Assembly (NCBI GenBank): GCA_018257865.1 | Contig: JAEUBA010000052.1 | Span: 171,524 to 235,523, forward strand | DNA from: Stereocaulon alpinum | Taxonomy: Eukaryota; Ascomycota; Lecanoromycetes; Lecanorales; Stereocaulaceae | Reading direction: 5' to 3' | Length of the DNA: 64,000 bases | Shown: positions 23,301-37,277 of the stretch, one piece after another | How positions within the stretch are numbered: position 1 is the stretch's first letter | Layout: the number at the start of each line of letters is the position of its first letter | Made by a program: the position numbers and the translations under genes | The notes under the pieces: model-generated | The model's input: the letters and a program-made list of their open reading frames with translations, nothing else | What the model was told of the DNA's origin: nothing | Database searches by the model: none

Positions 23301-25738
23301 CCCCTAGGACTTATTTATTATTATTATAAATACTAGGCAGACTAGATATTACTTATATATAAAGGGCGTAGGGATCCTCTTATTATTTTCCTTAGACTAT
23401 AATAGTATCTTAAAGAGTATTACCTTCTCGCTATTATATATACCGCCTATAATCTTACCTTTAAAGATATACTTACTATACTATATAACCCGGAGCTAAG
23501 TCCCGTTATAAAGCCGTAGCGGATCTAGGTTTCTAAGTAATATAACTAGAATACCTAGTTTAATACAGAGCTTATAGGGCGGTAGCGAGGCCTTATAAAA
23601 TATATTAAAATATTTAGTCGGAAAGAGGTCCTCGTCTTCTTTAAAAATAGCCTGATTAACGCTTTAGTATATAGTAAGCTTGCTAGGTATCTGCGTTATA
23701 AGCTTACTATTAATCTTAGTAATATCCTTATTCGTAATAGTAAGAATAGCTCTTTAAGATAGATACTCTCTATCTACTATACCTAGGCGATATAGGTTTA
23801 GGTATACCTTATTAATTAACTTATTAATAGCGTTTTTAGGAATATAGTTATAAGCCTAAGGTACTACGTCTTCCTTAGTAGTAGAGCTCTTTTAAATACT
23901 AGACCCGTTCCCGATCTTAAGAAGATTAATAGCAAAAGCCCTTATATTAGTATATATAAAATCAGTAAGATTAGGATTATTAAGTTATTCGTTAATAGTT
24001 AGGTCTAATTATATAGTATCCTGCTAGAACTTAGCCTATTATATATAGGTATTAATAACCTAACTACTAAATCCGCTAGCTACTACTAGTAGGGTTTATC
24101 GAAAATTACCGTAGAAGTAGATAACCTTACCCCTAAACTACGCCCCCTTATTACTATAGATATCTTAAAGGCTTTAGCTTACAGCCTCTATATTATACCT
24201 ACTTTATATAGGCGACTTATCCTAAAAGATTACCTAAGCTCGCTTTATAAGCTTTATAAGGTTCGTCCCTTTTTTAATCCTATATAAAGAAGTAGCGTCC
24301 GAATCTAGTAGTATCTTAAATTAGGAGTAGGTAGTATAGCTACCCTAAAGGAGTATTACTACTATACCTAAAGATACTATAGCTAAAGCTACTTTTTATT
24401 TAAGGCGTACTTTCTTTATTATAATATTCTTAATAAAGGTCTTACTAGTACCCCTAGCGCCGTTAAGAAAGAATAGGGTACTAAGGGCTCTATACTTATT
24501 ATCCGTATTCGTATTAATAGCGTCTATAATCCGGTTAATAGCGTAGCTTTAATTAGGATTAAGCTTACTCTATAAGAACTCGATATCCTTAGGGCTAATA
24601 TTATAAGATATCTCTTTATATAAGAGCTAATTCGGAATATCGCTTATACTATTAAAGTTGATAGTAGGAATTAGTAAATTATATTAAGCTAGATCCTCCG
24701 TACGCTTTAGAGTAGAGGTATATTCTAACTAACTATTAATAAGGTAGAGTATATACTACTTAGTATATATAATCTCTTTACTAGTTAGTATCTAAAGCGT
24801 CCGAAATTCCTATTATAAGATATATATATAATTAGATAATATATACTCTTTATATTTATCCTATAATACTAAAGCGTCTATTAGTTAGAGCTTAAGTAAT
24901 ACTATAATAAATAGGCTTTATAATCTATAACCCCCCTAAAAGTCCTTACCCTTATCTAGGATTTTATTAGTATACTTATTATTTTTAGTTAGCCTAAGCT
25001 CTATATAGGCTTCTTTCTATTCTATTATATAGCCGTTAATCGTATATAGGTCGTTAAAAGACGTAGTACCCTTATAATAATATAAGAGTAGTTATAGATA
25101 ATATAAATCCTTACTTTTAAGGCTAATAAAGTATATACGCCTAAGGGCTTCGCCTTTTTTATAAACCTTCTACCGCTTAGATTACTTAATCTAGGTGAAA
25201 TACTTTAGAAAGTTAGTATATAGGTAATCTAGTAGGTTCTTTTAGACTATAAGCCGCCTACTATTCTTCTTCCTAAAAGGTAGTAGCTAGCCTTAATTAA
25301 GAGCTTCCTTAGTAATCTAATTTATCTTAAAGTACTTAGTTAAGGTAGTTCTATATAGCTTTTTATTATCTATAAGCTTCTACTTAGTAGTATTATTTAC
25401 AGCCTTATCTTCGCCCGGATTAAATAGGATATGTTATTAATTTAGTAGATAGATCTATAAGCGCTCTATATAAGGCTTTATTATACTTATACCGAATAAT
25501 AATAGCTTCTATACGGCCTCTACGGAGCTAATCTAGCGAGCTAAATAGTACTTAGTAATCTTATCTACCTCCTTACCTTATTACCTAGGCTACCCTAAAG
25601 GAGTAGAGTTATTATCGTAGTACTTACTACGTTAAGTTAGGGTGATATCAGCCTAATCTAAGCCCTTATAGACGTATTTATATAGATAGAAAACCGACTT
25701 AATAGAGCTATAAATCTTAATATTAATATAGCTACTAT

Positions 25739-26925
25739 TGATTGATTGGTTTATACGCCTATTCTAGTATCTATATATACTAATGAGGGTGTTCTATTAC
25801 ATTATTTGTGAAACCAGTAGATGGTACACGTAGTATGCCTTTCCTAGCCGTAAGAGAAACTATAGTATAGTGCCTAGATAAAAACTCCCGCTTATCCTTA
25901 ACGATACAATTGCTTTTGGTCTGGGGATCACACCCTAGGCCTCCTTAACACCGGTAACTCTTAACTGTGTTCTTTAATATTATGCCGAGCGCTCTATAAC
26001 ATTATTTCCAATACTAACTGTAATACACGCCCTTCGTACTATACTCAGCTCTTAAGGACCCTGCTGTATTCTTCTATATCCTTCGACTTTATTGTGGCGC
26101 TGAGCGCCCTATAACTTTCTTTAACCTTTGCTGTGTCGATACGGGGGGGGGGGAGGAGGGGGTGTATAGCCGTCCCGTAAGGGTTCGAGTTATTAGCGCT
26201 GATTAGTGGTGTTTATTAGTATCCGTAGTAGTACCGGATTTGGCTGTTCGGTGGTTTGCTGGTTAAGGATGCGAGAAAGGGGGGAAGCTACATACACCGC
26301 CTAGGAGGCCTATACTCGTATGAAGAATCGGATAGCATAATATCCCGCCGGTTATATTAGATAGTACTTACTTCTATCCTTATACACTTTGCTTTAGGGG
26401 GGAGCTAACCCTTTAGCTTGCAATTATAGTTATACGGCGCCGCTTACACCAAAGGCTCGCCTAGCCACTTAGATAGGGGCCGTCCTTTTCCAAAATACGC
26501 CTTCTAATTTATAACCTAGTATGTCCTTCTCTTAGTCCTATATACCCACAACCCCAGCCTTCCCCTAGGATAGACTGCGCGTTAGTCTTAACTGGTAGAT
26601 ACGCATCGAGCGCACGTAGATATTAGATTTTTCGAATTAACGGCTGGGCAGGTGTTACCTGTGCTCTTCACTCGTCGGGCTGAGATACTGCACCTGATAC
26701 CAATTCTTGCTGTCTAGTCTCGATCGTAGGGGAGGTATAATAGTCGTAGTGGAGTTAGGGTAGGTGTTATCGCTTTGCCCGAAAAACTCTGCACGGAGTT
26801 CTCAGCAACTACGCGACGTCTCAACATCGTTCAACCTGCAATGTATTAGGGGAGACATCTCAGCTCTGAATAGGTATTCAGGTTCGTAGCTAGCACCGCG
26901 TACAGGTGTGTCTCCATCGCTGGCC
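25739..26925 (-). mobile_element. 1.19-kb LINE-tailed element, copy 2
   Basis: Flanked by the 14-bp TSD AATATAGCTACTAT (25725-25738 and 26926-26939) inside the Helitron A Rep gene. On the minus strand the 5' end is GGCCAGCGATGGAGACAC and the 3' end is the LINE-like tail. Many CA/TG remain (for example ATTGTGGCGCTGAGCGCC), so this copy is among the least mutated parts of the nest. Confidence 0.9.
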
Positions 26926-27228
26926 AATATAGCTACTATATTTCTTTAATAGATAGAGATTATATAGAATAACCTATCTATTATTAATATTTATATTTTC
27001 GAGAGGCTCTATAAATAGATATTTATATTAAGGGTAGCTCCTATTAAGGGCGAACTTAGTTTAGTTATAAAAATCCTTAGGGAAGCTCTTACTATAATAA
27101 TTCTTCTCTTTACTATAGTATATATTATTAGGGTTACTAGTATAGCGATTATAGATTATATACTATAGAACTAACTTATAAAGCTTCTTATCAGCTCCTT
27201 TATTAGGTATAAATACTTAGATAACGCT

Positions 27229-28424
27229 GATTGATTAATTGATTGGTTTATACGCCTATTCTAGTATCTATATATACTAATAAGGGTGTTCTATTACATT
27301 ATTTGTGAAACTAGTAGATGGTACACGTAGTGTGCCTTTCCTAGCCGTAAGAGAAACTATAGTATAGTGCCTAGATAAAAACTCCTGCTTATCCTTAACG
27401 ATATAATTACTTTTGGTCTAGGGATTATACCCTAAGCCTCCTTAACACCGGTAACTCTTAACTATGTTCTTTAATATTATACTAAGCGCTCTATAACATT
27501 ATTTCTAATACTAACTATAATATACGCCCTTTATACTATACTTAGCTCTTAAGGACCCTGCTGTATTCTTCTATATCCTTTAACTTTATTATAGCGCTAA
27601 GCGCCCTGTAACTTTCTTTAACCTTTACTATATTAATACGGGGGGGGGGGGGAGGAGGGGGTATATAGCCGTCCCGCAAGGGTTCGAGTTATTAGCGCTG
27701 ATTAGTAGTATTTATTAGTATCCGTAGTAGTACCGGATTTGGCTGTTCGGTGGTTTGCTGGTTAAGGATACGAGAAAGGGGGGAAGCTATATATACCGCC
27801 TAGGAGGCCTATACTCGTATAAAGAATTGGATAGTATAATATCCCGCTGGTTATATTAGATAGTACTTACTTCTATCCTTATATACTTTACTTTAGGGGG
27901 GAGCCAACCCTTTAGCTTATAATTATAGTTATACGGCGCTGCTTATACTAAAGGCTCGCCTAGCTACTTAGATAGGGGCCGTCCTTTTCTAAAATACGCC
28001 TTTTAATTTATAACCTAGTATATCCTTCTCTTAGTCCTGTATACCTATAACCCTAGCCTTCCCCTAGGATAGACTGCGCGTTAGTCTTAACCAGTAGATA
28101 CGTATCAAGCGCACGTAGATATTAGATTTTTTAAATTAACGGCTGGGTAGGTGTTACCTATGCTCTTTACTTATTAAGCTAAGATACTATACCTGATACC
28201 AATTCTTGCTGTCTAGTCTCGATCGTAGGGGAGGTATAATAGTTATAGTAGAGTTAGGGTAGGTGTTATCGCGTTACCCGAAAAACTCTGTATAGAGTTC
28301 TCAGTAACTACGCGACGTCTCAATATTGTTCAACCTGTAATATATTAGGGGAGATATCTCAGCTCTGAATAGGTATTCAGGTTCGTAGCTAGTACCGCGT
28401 ACAGGTGTATCTCTATCGCTAGCC
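27229..28424 (-). mobile_element. 1.19-kb LINE-tailed element, copy 3
   Basis: Flanked by the 13-bp TSD CTTAGATAACGCT (27216-27228 and 28425-28437), 290 bp from copy 2 in the same Helitron and in the same orientation. Clearly more RIP-mutated than copy 2: positions reading TG or CA there read TA here. It carries a run of about 14 G at 27640-27653. Confidence 0.9.
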
Positions 28425-31400
28425 CTTAGATAACGCTATTAATATCTTTAATAGTATAAATCCGATCCTCTTCCTATATAATTAATAAAATATAGGCGTA
28501 TAGCAGTCCTCGCTTTTAAAACTTAATTATAAAGTAATAAGTAATATTAATACTAAGTATATAAAGCTTAAGGAGGTTATATATAAGCTTATTAAGCTTC
28601 TACTTAAATATATAGGCTGTTAGATTATAACGGTACTCTTATATCTAGCTAGGCTTTAGTAGATTTTAAATATTAGGCTACTTAGAATTATACGTAAAGG
28701 TAATAAAGTACTTAGGTTTACCCTTTTTTTAAATAATTATTATTACGTCTTATATCTTCGCCTTTATATATCGTAGGCTTCTTAGTATTATAGCTAGTAG
28801 TATAGTTACTTTAGACCTAAAATTCTTAAGAGAGATACTAAGGTTAGTACTAAGCCTATCTATAAGCCCTAAGTAGTAGTTAGCTTAGATAGTTTACTAA
28901 TTTTACCTATACTAATTTAGATCGTTTATCTTAATTAAAGCCTAGATATTAGTAACTTAGTAACTAAAAAGACGCCCCCTATCTAGTATATAACTAAAGT
29001 AAGGTAAACAGATCTATAGTATAGTTAGATTTAGAAGGAAGATATTCTAACTTAGAAATATTATAATTTAACTTAGGGTAATAAAAGATACTTACTTATA
29101 TCTACTTTATATAAAACTAACGCCTTATTAATTATATAGATCCTCTACGCCCCTAAGGTATATTATCGCTATTAGTATTAAGGTTATTTTCTTACTTTAA
29201 GTTATTACTACTATCTTCTTGCTCTAGATCCTCCGAAAACTAGAAGTTATAGCGAGATAGTATACTAGTAGTATAATTACGCTATAATATATATAATAGA
29301 TAATCGCTAGGAAGCTATTAACCGGTTAATAGGATATAATTATACTATAACTACTTGCTAAATAAGAATAGTAAGATATACCGTAGAGCTATATAAGAAG
29401 GATACTACTTTAGGATTATTATAAGACCCCCCTCTTTAGTTTCTATACGGATATTACGTTTAATATAACCCTTTTTCCTATTAGTAGGTATAATTATAAT
29501 ATAGGCGACCTTAGTAGACGTAGGGCGATTATATATACCCCTATTTTAATATTTTAGATTAAGCTGCTAAATATGTATACTTATTATCTTAATTAGATAT
29601 CTTTCCTTATCCTCCTTTATATAATTAAAGTAAGTCTTAAAACCTTAAGTATATAGATTAATAGTACGTAGGATACGCTATAGCTAAGTAAGGGTAGCTA
29701 GATCTATACCCCCTAAATAGTACTACTAAGTATCTAGTTACTCCTATATACTATCTAAAGTATAGATTTAAGTAAACTTCGCCTGTTCGCTATTATCCGG
29801 TATAAGAGGCCCTATATAATAGTAGACTAACCCTTAGATTTAGAATATAGTATAGCCTATATTAAAGTTAATATTATTAGCTACCTTACTAGTAAAGGAG
29901 AGGCTATTATTATAGCTAATAATATTTTAAATAAACTCTTTACTATAAGTAGTCCTATAGTATATAGGGTACCTATCTACTAAGATATCTTTAATTTTAT
30001 AGAGTAAGTTATTTATTTTACGCGTTATAAGCTTACGGTCCTTTTCCGGTCTATTAGGTAATAGATCGACCTCTTCCAGCTTATATAATTAATTAGGCGG
30101 TAGCTAATTATTCTTTCTATTATTATAGTATAGCTACTAATTATTAGGCCTACGTTCTATAGGCTAAGACTAAGTAGTATAGTAGGGGTAGGTATTAAAC
30201 GTATTATAGAAACCTTTATTAATTATAAAGAGCTTTACGTCTTTAGCCGTAGCTAGGTCCCTATATAACTAAAATATAGCCCTATTCCTTAGCTAATATA
30301 GGCTACGCCGGCGACTAGGGTAGTCTAAGCTATAGTCTCCTATAGTTCGTTCTTAGTAGGCGTAGTAGCGTAGAGTGCGCTTAGAGTATACTAGTTTAGG
30401 TAGGGGAGTAATTAAGTTAATATCTATAAACTTAGTAGGCGCTAACCTAGTAATATCTTCTAAAGTAGGAGCTAGTAGAGGGACTCTTTATAAGATTACT
30501 ACTTATAACCTTAAATTAATAAGGGTGCTATTACGCTATATCGCCGAATAGCTATAAAGGTAGGAGTTATAGGATAGATATTAAAAAAGCTAACCTAAAT
30601 AGTTCTTAGGCTCTATATCCCTTAGTATAGTATTTAGATTACGAGTATTTAAAGCCGCCCTTTACTTCCTCCCTACTCTATCTCTTATACTACCCTAGTT
30701 ACTACCGTTTATATTATTATCGCGCTTACTAAGGACTATCTATACGCTTATCTATAGTTAAGCTATCGCTAGGGAAGGGCTCCTAGGGGAAGGGACGGTA
30801 TTTTTATATAGAGGTTAGTTAGGGGTAGCCCTAGTCTTTCTACTAGCCTTAGGTTATATCCTACCTCTTATCCTACTATTAATAGTATTACTACGCTTAG
30901 TAGGAGCTATATAAGGCCTCTTTAGAGGTAGTAGAGTTAGTAGGGATAAATTAGTAGGAGTAGACTTATTAAGAATATAGTTAGGGCGTTTCTAATTCCG
31001 TAGCTTTCGCGTAAGGTATAGCTTATCTATAATAGGATAAGTAGGATTAGATTAAGATATTACTAATAGTAGGATATTATTAGCTATATATATAGAAATA
31101 ATCTATAGAGTAATAAAAAAAGGACTAAGAAGTATAGGTATTAAAAATAATAAACCTTAGGCGGAATAGATCTATATAGGAAGAACTAGTATAGAAAATA
31201 TTAATTAGAGTAAAACTTCGTTAAAACTATATTAATTTTAATAATTCCGGCGTTATTAGAAAGCGTATAAAAAGTATTATAATATATAGTCGAGTAGATA
31301 ATATTATATAGGTAAAGTTCTAAGTGCGTATAATACAAAAAAATAAAGATATTTTAATAGTTGATAGAGTCTTAGTATCTTAATTCTTTTAAAAACTATT

Positions 31401-32841
31401 AGTTAGAATAGCTCGGGAGATCTATAGGGTCCCAATTACCGATTTTCTATTATAGTAAGAAAGATATTAGTAGTTAGTCGCTACGGTATAAACCTAACGT
31501 AAGCTTATTAGGGAGTAGTTAAACGAATCTTCTAATATCTTAAGTTAATAACTAAATACTAATTAACCTTTTTAGGACTAATTTAGGTATTAACGGGCTA
31601 TACTAACTCTAATTAGGTAGGAGACCGTAATACGCGCTAATCTACCTTAGGTTATATCTTTAATATAGGTAGCAGGGCTATTAGCTAGTTATCTAAGCGA
31701 TAACCTATTATAGCCCTTTCTACCTATAAGGCTAAATATATCGGTTAGACCTTAGTATTTAAGGAAGTAGTATAGCTTTAAAACCTACTAAGGTAGCTTA
31801 AGCTTAGTAGCTAGAAACCCTAAGTAGTAATTATCTATAGAGATAATTAAGGCGCGATCGCCCTTATAAAGAATCCGGAATTCTATACTCGTAGTAAGTA
31901 TATTAATATACGCTACTACTTTATTTAGGAGTAAGTTATAAATAGTATAGTAGACCTCCGCTATATACCTATTAAGTATTAAGTTACTAATAGGCTTACT
32001 AAACCTTATTATAAGGATAAATTTATAGAGTTCCGTAATAATTTAGGCTTAGAATATATCGCCTAAGGTAGAGCTTTAGTAAGAGTAACTACCTAAATTT
32101 AGTAAGAGTACCCCTAAGGATCGCGCGCGAATACGACTCTATTAGGGTAACTATACTTAGATTATCCCTAAAGCTATTATTATACTTTATAATATCTATT
32201 AGCCCTATATACTACCTAACTAACTATTAGTAGGAAATTAGTATATATAAGATAATTATTAGAATAAAAATTTAAATAACCGTATTTTACTATTTTTCTA
32301 GAAAGTTTTGGTAGTAGTAGTAAAAGATAAGCTCTACTATCCTACTAAATACTAGAGGGTCGCTATTTCGAAGCGAAATTTTCATACTAAATATAGCCTA
32401 GAAGTATTCGTATCGAGTTGTATAAATCTATATAAATCTATATAAAATTGTATATAAAGACCTGTATAGAACTATATACTATTTCCTAAAAGGGCCTAGT
32501 CTAGTATACTAGTATATTAGTTAATTTCTAACGAAAAAACTTTCTTTCCTTAATAACTATCTATTAGTAAGTTATATAGATCCTATATAAGCTCCTTTAT
32601 ATAGAGTTATATAGTAGCCTACTAGATCTATCTAGGCTTTATATAGAACTACAGACTATTATATAGAGTAATATAATACGACGTAGATAATAGCAAAGCT
32701 GTATAGAGTCTTTTAGCTAAGTATATCTCTATTTTAGTTCCGTACTAACCTATTTCCTTTCTATATAGACTTTTAATCTTTTATACCCTTTTTTACTAAT
32801 CTATACTAATCTTAACAAATCTATACTAAACCGTAATATAA

Positions 32842-33090
32842 TAGCCTTAGATAACGAAGAGGACGAATAACTGCGTGCGTATCCGCCCGATTTCGGTATA
32901 AAAGTATACGTAGACGGTAAGACCCCGAAATCAGATATCTTATAAAAAGTAGAATAATTTATATAGGGGCTTAATAAAGTCCCTATAAAGACTATAGACG
33001 TAGCTATATAGCCGGCCGTTAATAAAGTCGTTTTACGTACGGATAAAAAGTTAGTCTATATAGCTCCTTTACTATTCCTTATAATTTAAT
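32842..33090 (+). pseudogene. Possible accessory frame in Helitron B, opposite to Rep-helicase
   Basis: A plus-strand frame with few stops begins at an ATA (ATG if TG>TA is undone) followed by GCCTTAGATAACGAAGAG. It reads as an acidic then basic protein (YPPDFGIKVYVDGKTPKSD is legible). All interruptions are at codons that CA>TA or TG>TA could have made. No family is recognised. It runs against the Rep-helicase and lies between it and the 3' terminus, a position where Helitrons can carry captured or accessory genes. A coding origin is inferred only from codon-like content. Confidence 0.3.
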
Positions 33091-33899
33091 ACTGATTAGT
33101 AAGAATTTAAACCGTCTATATATTATTAAGGGCGTGCTATTATAAAGCTGTATAACCTTATACTATTCTAGTAAGGAAGCGTACGTACCCTATATAAAAA
33201 ATTTAAGCTCCTTTACGTCTTATCGTAGTAACGCACGGTTCTATAATAATATATACGTAAATTATTTAACCTCCGGCGATAGTATTAGTTAATATAACTT
33301 TATACTTAGTTAGTACCTATTCGGCCTAGATTTATATAGTAATCGTACTAATTTATATAGAGAAAGTTAAGGCTGCGGCTAAGAAGGATACCTTAGACTC
33401 TAATAGTATATCTCCTTATAATACTATTTAGTACTATACTAATCTATATAGGCCTGCGTAAAAAGGCTAAGATTAGCTATATATTAGAAAAGGAAGTTTA
33501 CGCAGGGCTTAAGGAAAAGTACTAAGAGCTTACTAAAATACACAGCCGCCTTACAGATCTATATAAAGAGGGATAGGATAACGCAGATAAGGATAGTAAG
33601 GCTAAGTTAAGGGCGGATAGTAGGGCGTAGTATAGATCTATATATAACTATAAAGGTTCGAACTAAACCTATAAAGGTCTAAATCGAACCTATATAGGAT
33701 ATAAGTAGGACGTATAAAGATCTTTATAGAAAAGTACTCTCCTATATAAAAATATAATATAACCGTAATAATTTATAATATTAATTTTCTAATAATACCT
33801 TAGGATAAACGACGTTATCTATTTTCTAATCTATACTAGTTAGTAAAAGAACTGCAAGTCTTTATATATCTTTAGTACGGGATAGTATAATATAAAGCT

Positions 33900-36800
33900 A
33901 CCTATAACTAAAATAGGATAATAGTAGGTTAATTCCTATAATAGATAGTAACTATCCTTGCGACTTATTAATAATTATTATAAAACAGAGCTGAACTAGA
34001 AACTATTTACGCGTAAGGATCTAAGGATAGTTACTATCTTTACTAGTTAGATTAATTCTTAGAATTAAGTATAACCTACTATCCTACTTTCCTCTTAAAA
34101 GACGACCTTCGATATACTACTAGGATAGACGTATAATAACTAGTCGTATTCTATTATATATACTCTTATTAGGGTGTAGATTCCGTAGTAATATAATTAG
34201 AGCCCTAACCTTAAGATATAGCTATATAAAAGGGAACCTAGACGGCTCTAGAGATTATAAAAACTTAAGACTTAATCTATCTATTATACCCTCTAATAAT
34301 AAACTGTTAGTAGATAGAAAATACTATATATCGCTAAGTAGATAGGAAAGGATCTCTATATTTAGGAGCGCTGCTATATTATTCTATAGAGATAAGATCG
34401 CTCGACTTTTAAAGAAATCCGGTACTAGCGAGGAACGTATAAGGTTAATAGTTAGAAAGATTAATTCCGTAAAAAGTTATATATCCTAGTATAGGTTTAT
34501 AATTTCTAGCGGTAGTTATACTAACCTATATAAAAATAGTTTATAGGATATACGGGTAATCTAACTCGTAAATACCTAATTATTAGACCTAGCGCAAAGC
34601 CGTATATTCTGAGTAAGGTTAAGTATCGAAAGTTATAGCTAGATCTAGGAACTGCGAAGGCTTATATTAACCTATATAGTATAATTACCCTTAGGAACTA
34701 CCGGTATAGTCTATATAAAGTCTCCCCCTATAATTACCGGTATACTACTAAATAGATTATTATTCTTATAGATATTATATAGGGTGGTATTTACTGTAGT
34801 AAAGTTACTCTTATTCTATATAGGTACCTTATCTTAGATAATTAGAGTTATACGGCGAATTAGCTGGGCCGTATTAGACTGTACTAGAATATAATAGGTA
34901 GATATATTATCGCAGTTGATTAGGATCTTAAAACGGGAATATAAGGTACGGCTACTAGGTAGTAAGATTACTATAATACCTATAGAAGTAACGTATAGAA
35001 TAATATATCCTTAGGCGCGGAAGTAGTAATATAATACCTTATATAGAAAAGTTTTGCTAGTACCCGTAGCACTATAGACGAAAAAGTGCGCAGATTAAGG
35101 GGTTATAGTAATAGCTGTAATAATTATATTAAAAGCGTAATATTACTTAATATTTAATTGCGGAATAGTATAATTACGGAATAATACCTGCTCCGTAATA
35201 TTATAGCTTAGCTTAGATACGATAAGGAAAGGGTAAGTATACGTAGACTAAGGTAGAATTAGTATAGGTAAGTTATAATCCGTAAGTTTTCTTCCCTAAT
35301 TATATAACTATTTAGTAATTAGAAATAACCTATAGTTAAGGTATATATCTAGGGAATTAGCTGGTACTGATAGGTAATCGCGAGTAATATAATATAGTAA
35401 ATTATTATATAGATCTAAATAGAAACGTTCCTAAAGTTTTAAAGGTTCGCTTAAATTACCGTTAATTAGTATAGTTACGAATAGAGAACGTAACGCCTAA
35501 CCGGTAGAAAAGTGTTTTAACTTATTAAAGTATTAAAACTATTCGCTATTATCGTTTAAAAGACCTAACGTAATATAAGTAGCCTAGAAGGTTAGGTATA
35601 AAATAGTATTAATAGTACGAATAGCCGTAAAACTAGTAGGCCCCTAGATAACTATAAGTAGTATATATAAGTAAAAACGCTCGCCCTATACTAGTCCGTA
35701 ATAATATATCCGGCTAATTATACGGCCCTATTACTAAGGTATCTAGCGCCGTTTACCTTTCTTACTATAGTAGACGTAATACTCTAGGAAATTATAGTAT
35801 AGAAGGTGGCGGCTATTAATATATTTAGTATTATACCGTAAAAAGCTAGTGAGGGTTATCTCAGCTTCTTTAAGGACCTATATAAGGTCGATAATATCCT
35901 TACGGAAATATACCTACTACTTATTAAGGAGGTGCAGTGCTAATCGAATTACCGGCGGATCTTTATTATAATTGCGGAACTCGAATAGGTTCTATATAGC
36001 CTAGTATAGACTAATATAATAACCGTTAAGATACTGTGTAATTTCGTTATATTTATCGGCGAGCTTTAAAGTCGTATAGTCTATACCTTTATATATATAT
36101 TTATATATATACTTAATAGCACTAACTGATATGTATACCTCTATATTAATATATATAGAGTATTTGCGAGTTAGCTAGGGGTTATATAGAACTACCTAGC
36201 GGTTATCTAATACTACGTCCTAACTATTTACTTTTTTAATCTAAGTACGACTATTATTACGGTAACGGTACTAAGGGTAACTATCTTCTATAATAGATAT
36301 TTTAGGCTGAAAACTCCTTAGAAACTTTTTAGAATAGATCTACCTAAAGCCGTCTAGGTACTTAACTATATAGGGCGACTTTAGGTTCTACTGCCCGTAA
36401 GGGCTATAGGTTATTTAATCTTAGATAATTTACTATAATAATCCGTTAAGATTAATTGTAGGATTAGGTAGCTCCGCGTAGACTAGGTTATTAATACGGC
36501 CTTAGTATAAAAAGTTATTATCTTAATAGAGAAAGAGGAGGATATATATATAGGGTAGGCCTTATTTCTAATACTTAATTATCTATATAATCCTAAGATA
36601 TCGTCTAAACTAATCTTTAAGGTCCTATATTAAAGCGGACTATTTCGTATAGAAGACGCGCGCTATTAGGTCTATGCGATTAGTAGCGGTTTAATTATTA
36701 AAGGCTGCAGCCTAAAGCTTAGGCTAGTGCGGATTTACTATTATTATTATAAAAAATATAGCCTTTCCGAAATAGCGTTAGATCGCTAGGGAGTCCTAGT

Positions 36801-37050
36801 AATTTTAGGCTATAGATCTATCCCCTCTACTAAAGCTAGATAGTAGAATTATACGTCGCCTAAGCGTCTCTGTATAGCTATTACTAGCTAGTAGAGTATT
36901 AGAAACGCCCTAATATAAATCGCTACGGATAGTTTCCTAGTATTTATAATAGAAATCTAGAGTTTACTAATTAATAACTGTATAGTAATTAACTAAATAT
37001 TACTAAAATAAACTACCGGCCCGTAGTATAGTAGAGTACTAATTAGGATA
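33900..37050 (-). pseudogene. Helitron B Rep-helicase relic (C-terminal two thirds)
   Basis: Read right to left through RIP stops. The Rep HUH region is at 36541-36561, visible as GLPYIYI (His to Tyr twice), preceded by DLIARVFYTK at about 36640-36680. A block typical of fungal Helitrons (VVPYNPQL..., KYIYKYIYKG) is at about 36080-36220, and GPTSFTAIRTI at about 35600-35640. The PIF1 helicase has Walker A seen as YSATGTSKTFLYK (35041-35080), an IIGGDFI*TIPVV block near 34690-34730, LLRNLHP at about 34160-34200 and INKSQG at 33950-33975. The INKSQG here kept its Gln codon. The N-terminal part lies beyond the inserted gypsy element, on 43101-44561, without a recognised domain. Confidence 0.8.
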
Positions 37051-37055
37051 GGAAA

Positions 37056-37277
37056 TGTTACGGGCTAGCCTTTCGTTACTTACTAGTCCTTTATTACTTG
37101 CTAGTGTTTATATACGTTAGCGTTAATCTAACGCTAAGCCCCTTTAGCCTTAGCGCCTACTAAGCTGCGTCCCTAATATATTATATATACGCTCTATATA
37201 TATAGCTTTCCTTCCTTAGATTTATTCTCCTAGTCTAATAACACCCCTATTAACTCGCTTTAGGCCGGCCCCTAATA
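37056..37277 (+). repeat. 5' LTR of chromovirus 2
   Basis: 222 bp, begins TGTTACGGGCTAGCC and ends CCTAATA; pairs with 42874-43095. Confidence 0.95.

Larger units (their letters stand above)
23100..30700 (-). pseudogene. Helitron A Rep-helicase relic
   Basis: The protein runs right to left. A Rep block is at about 28480-28720, with a FITFTYNSK*PNI stretch and the HUH motif seen as LLYAYILLI (28487-28510), both His changed to Tyr. A block with the YLYKYVYKG motif at about 25670-25720, which I take as the Rep tyrosine region, follows. The PIF1-type helicase comes next: Walker A visible as FLNGARGTSKTF (24440-24478), then the LLRNL/NGT region (23470-23560), then INKS*G at about 23310-23330 and FSYSQLYI near 23220. 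Catalytic His, Gly and Gln positions are changed in the way CA>TA and GG/TG context changes predict, with stops at Gln/Trp. The N terminus (about 29000-30700) was not assigned to a domain. Confidence 0.8.
23062..31464 (-). mobile_element. Helitron A (autonomous-type, RIP-mutated, holds two inserts)
   Basis: On the minus strand it starts TC (TCTTTCTTACTATAATAG) at 31464 and ends CTAG at 23062-23065. An AAAAATC/GATTTTT hairpin (23077-23083, 23086-23092) lies 11 nt inside the 3' end, the hallmark Helitron terminus. It lies between A (23061) and T (31465) of copia copy 3 with no TSD, and copia copy 1 gives the empty site. The interior encodes a Rep-helicase. Two 1.19-kb elements (25739-26925 and 27229-28424) interrupt it; without them it is about 6.0 kb. 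Its 5' 1.36 kb recurs at 62061-63420. Confidence 0.9.
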
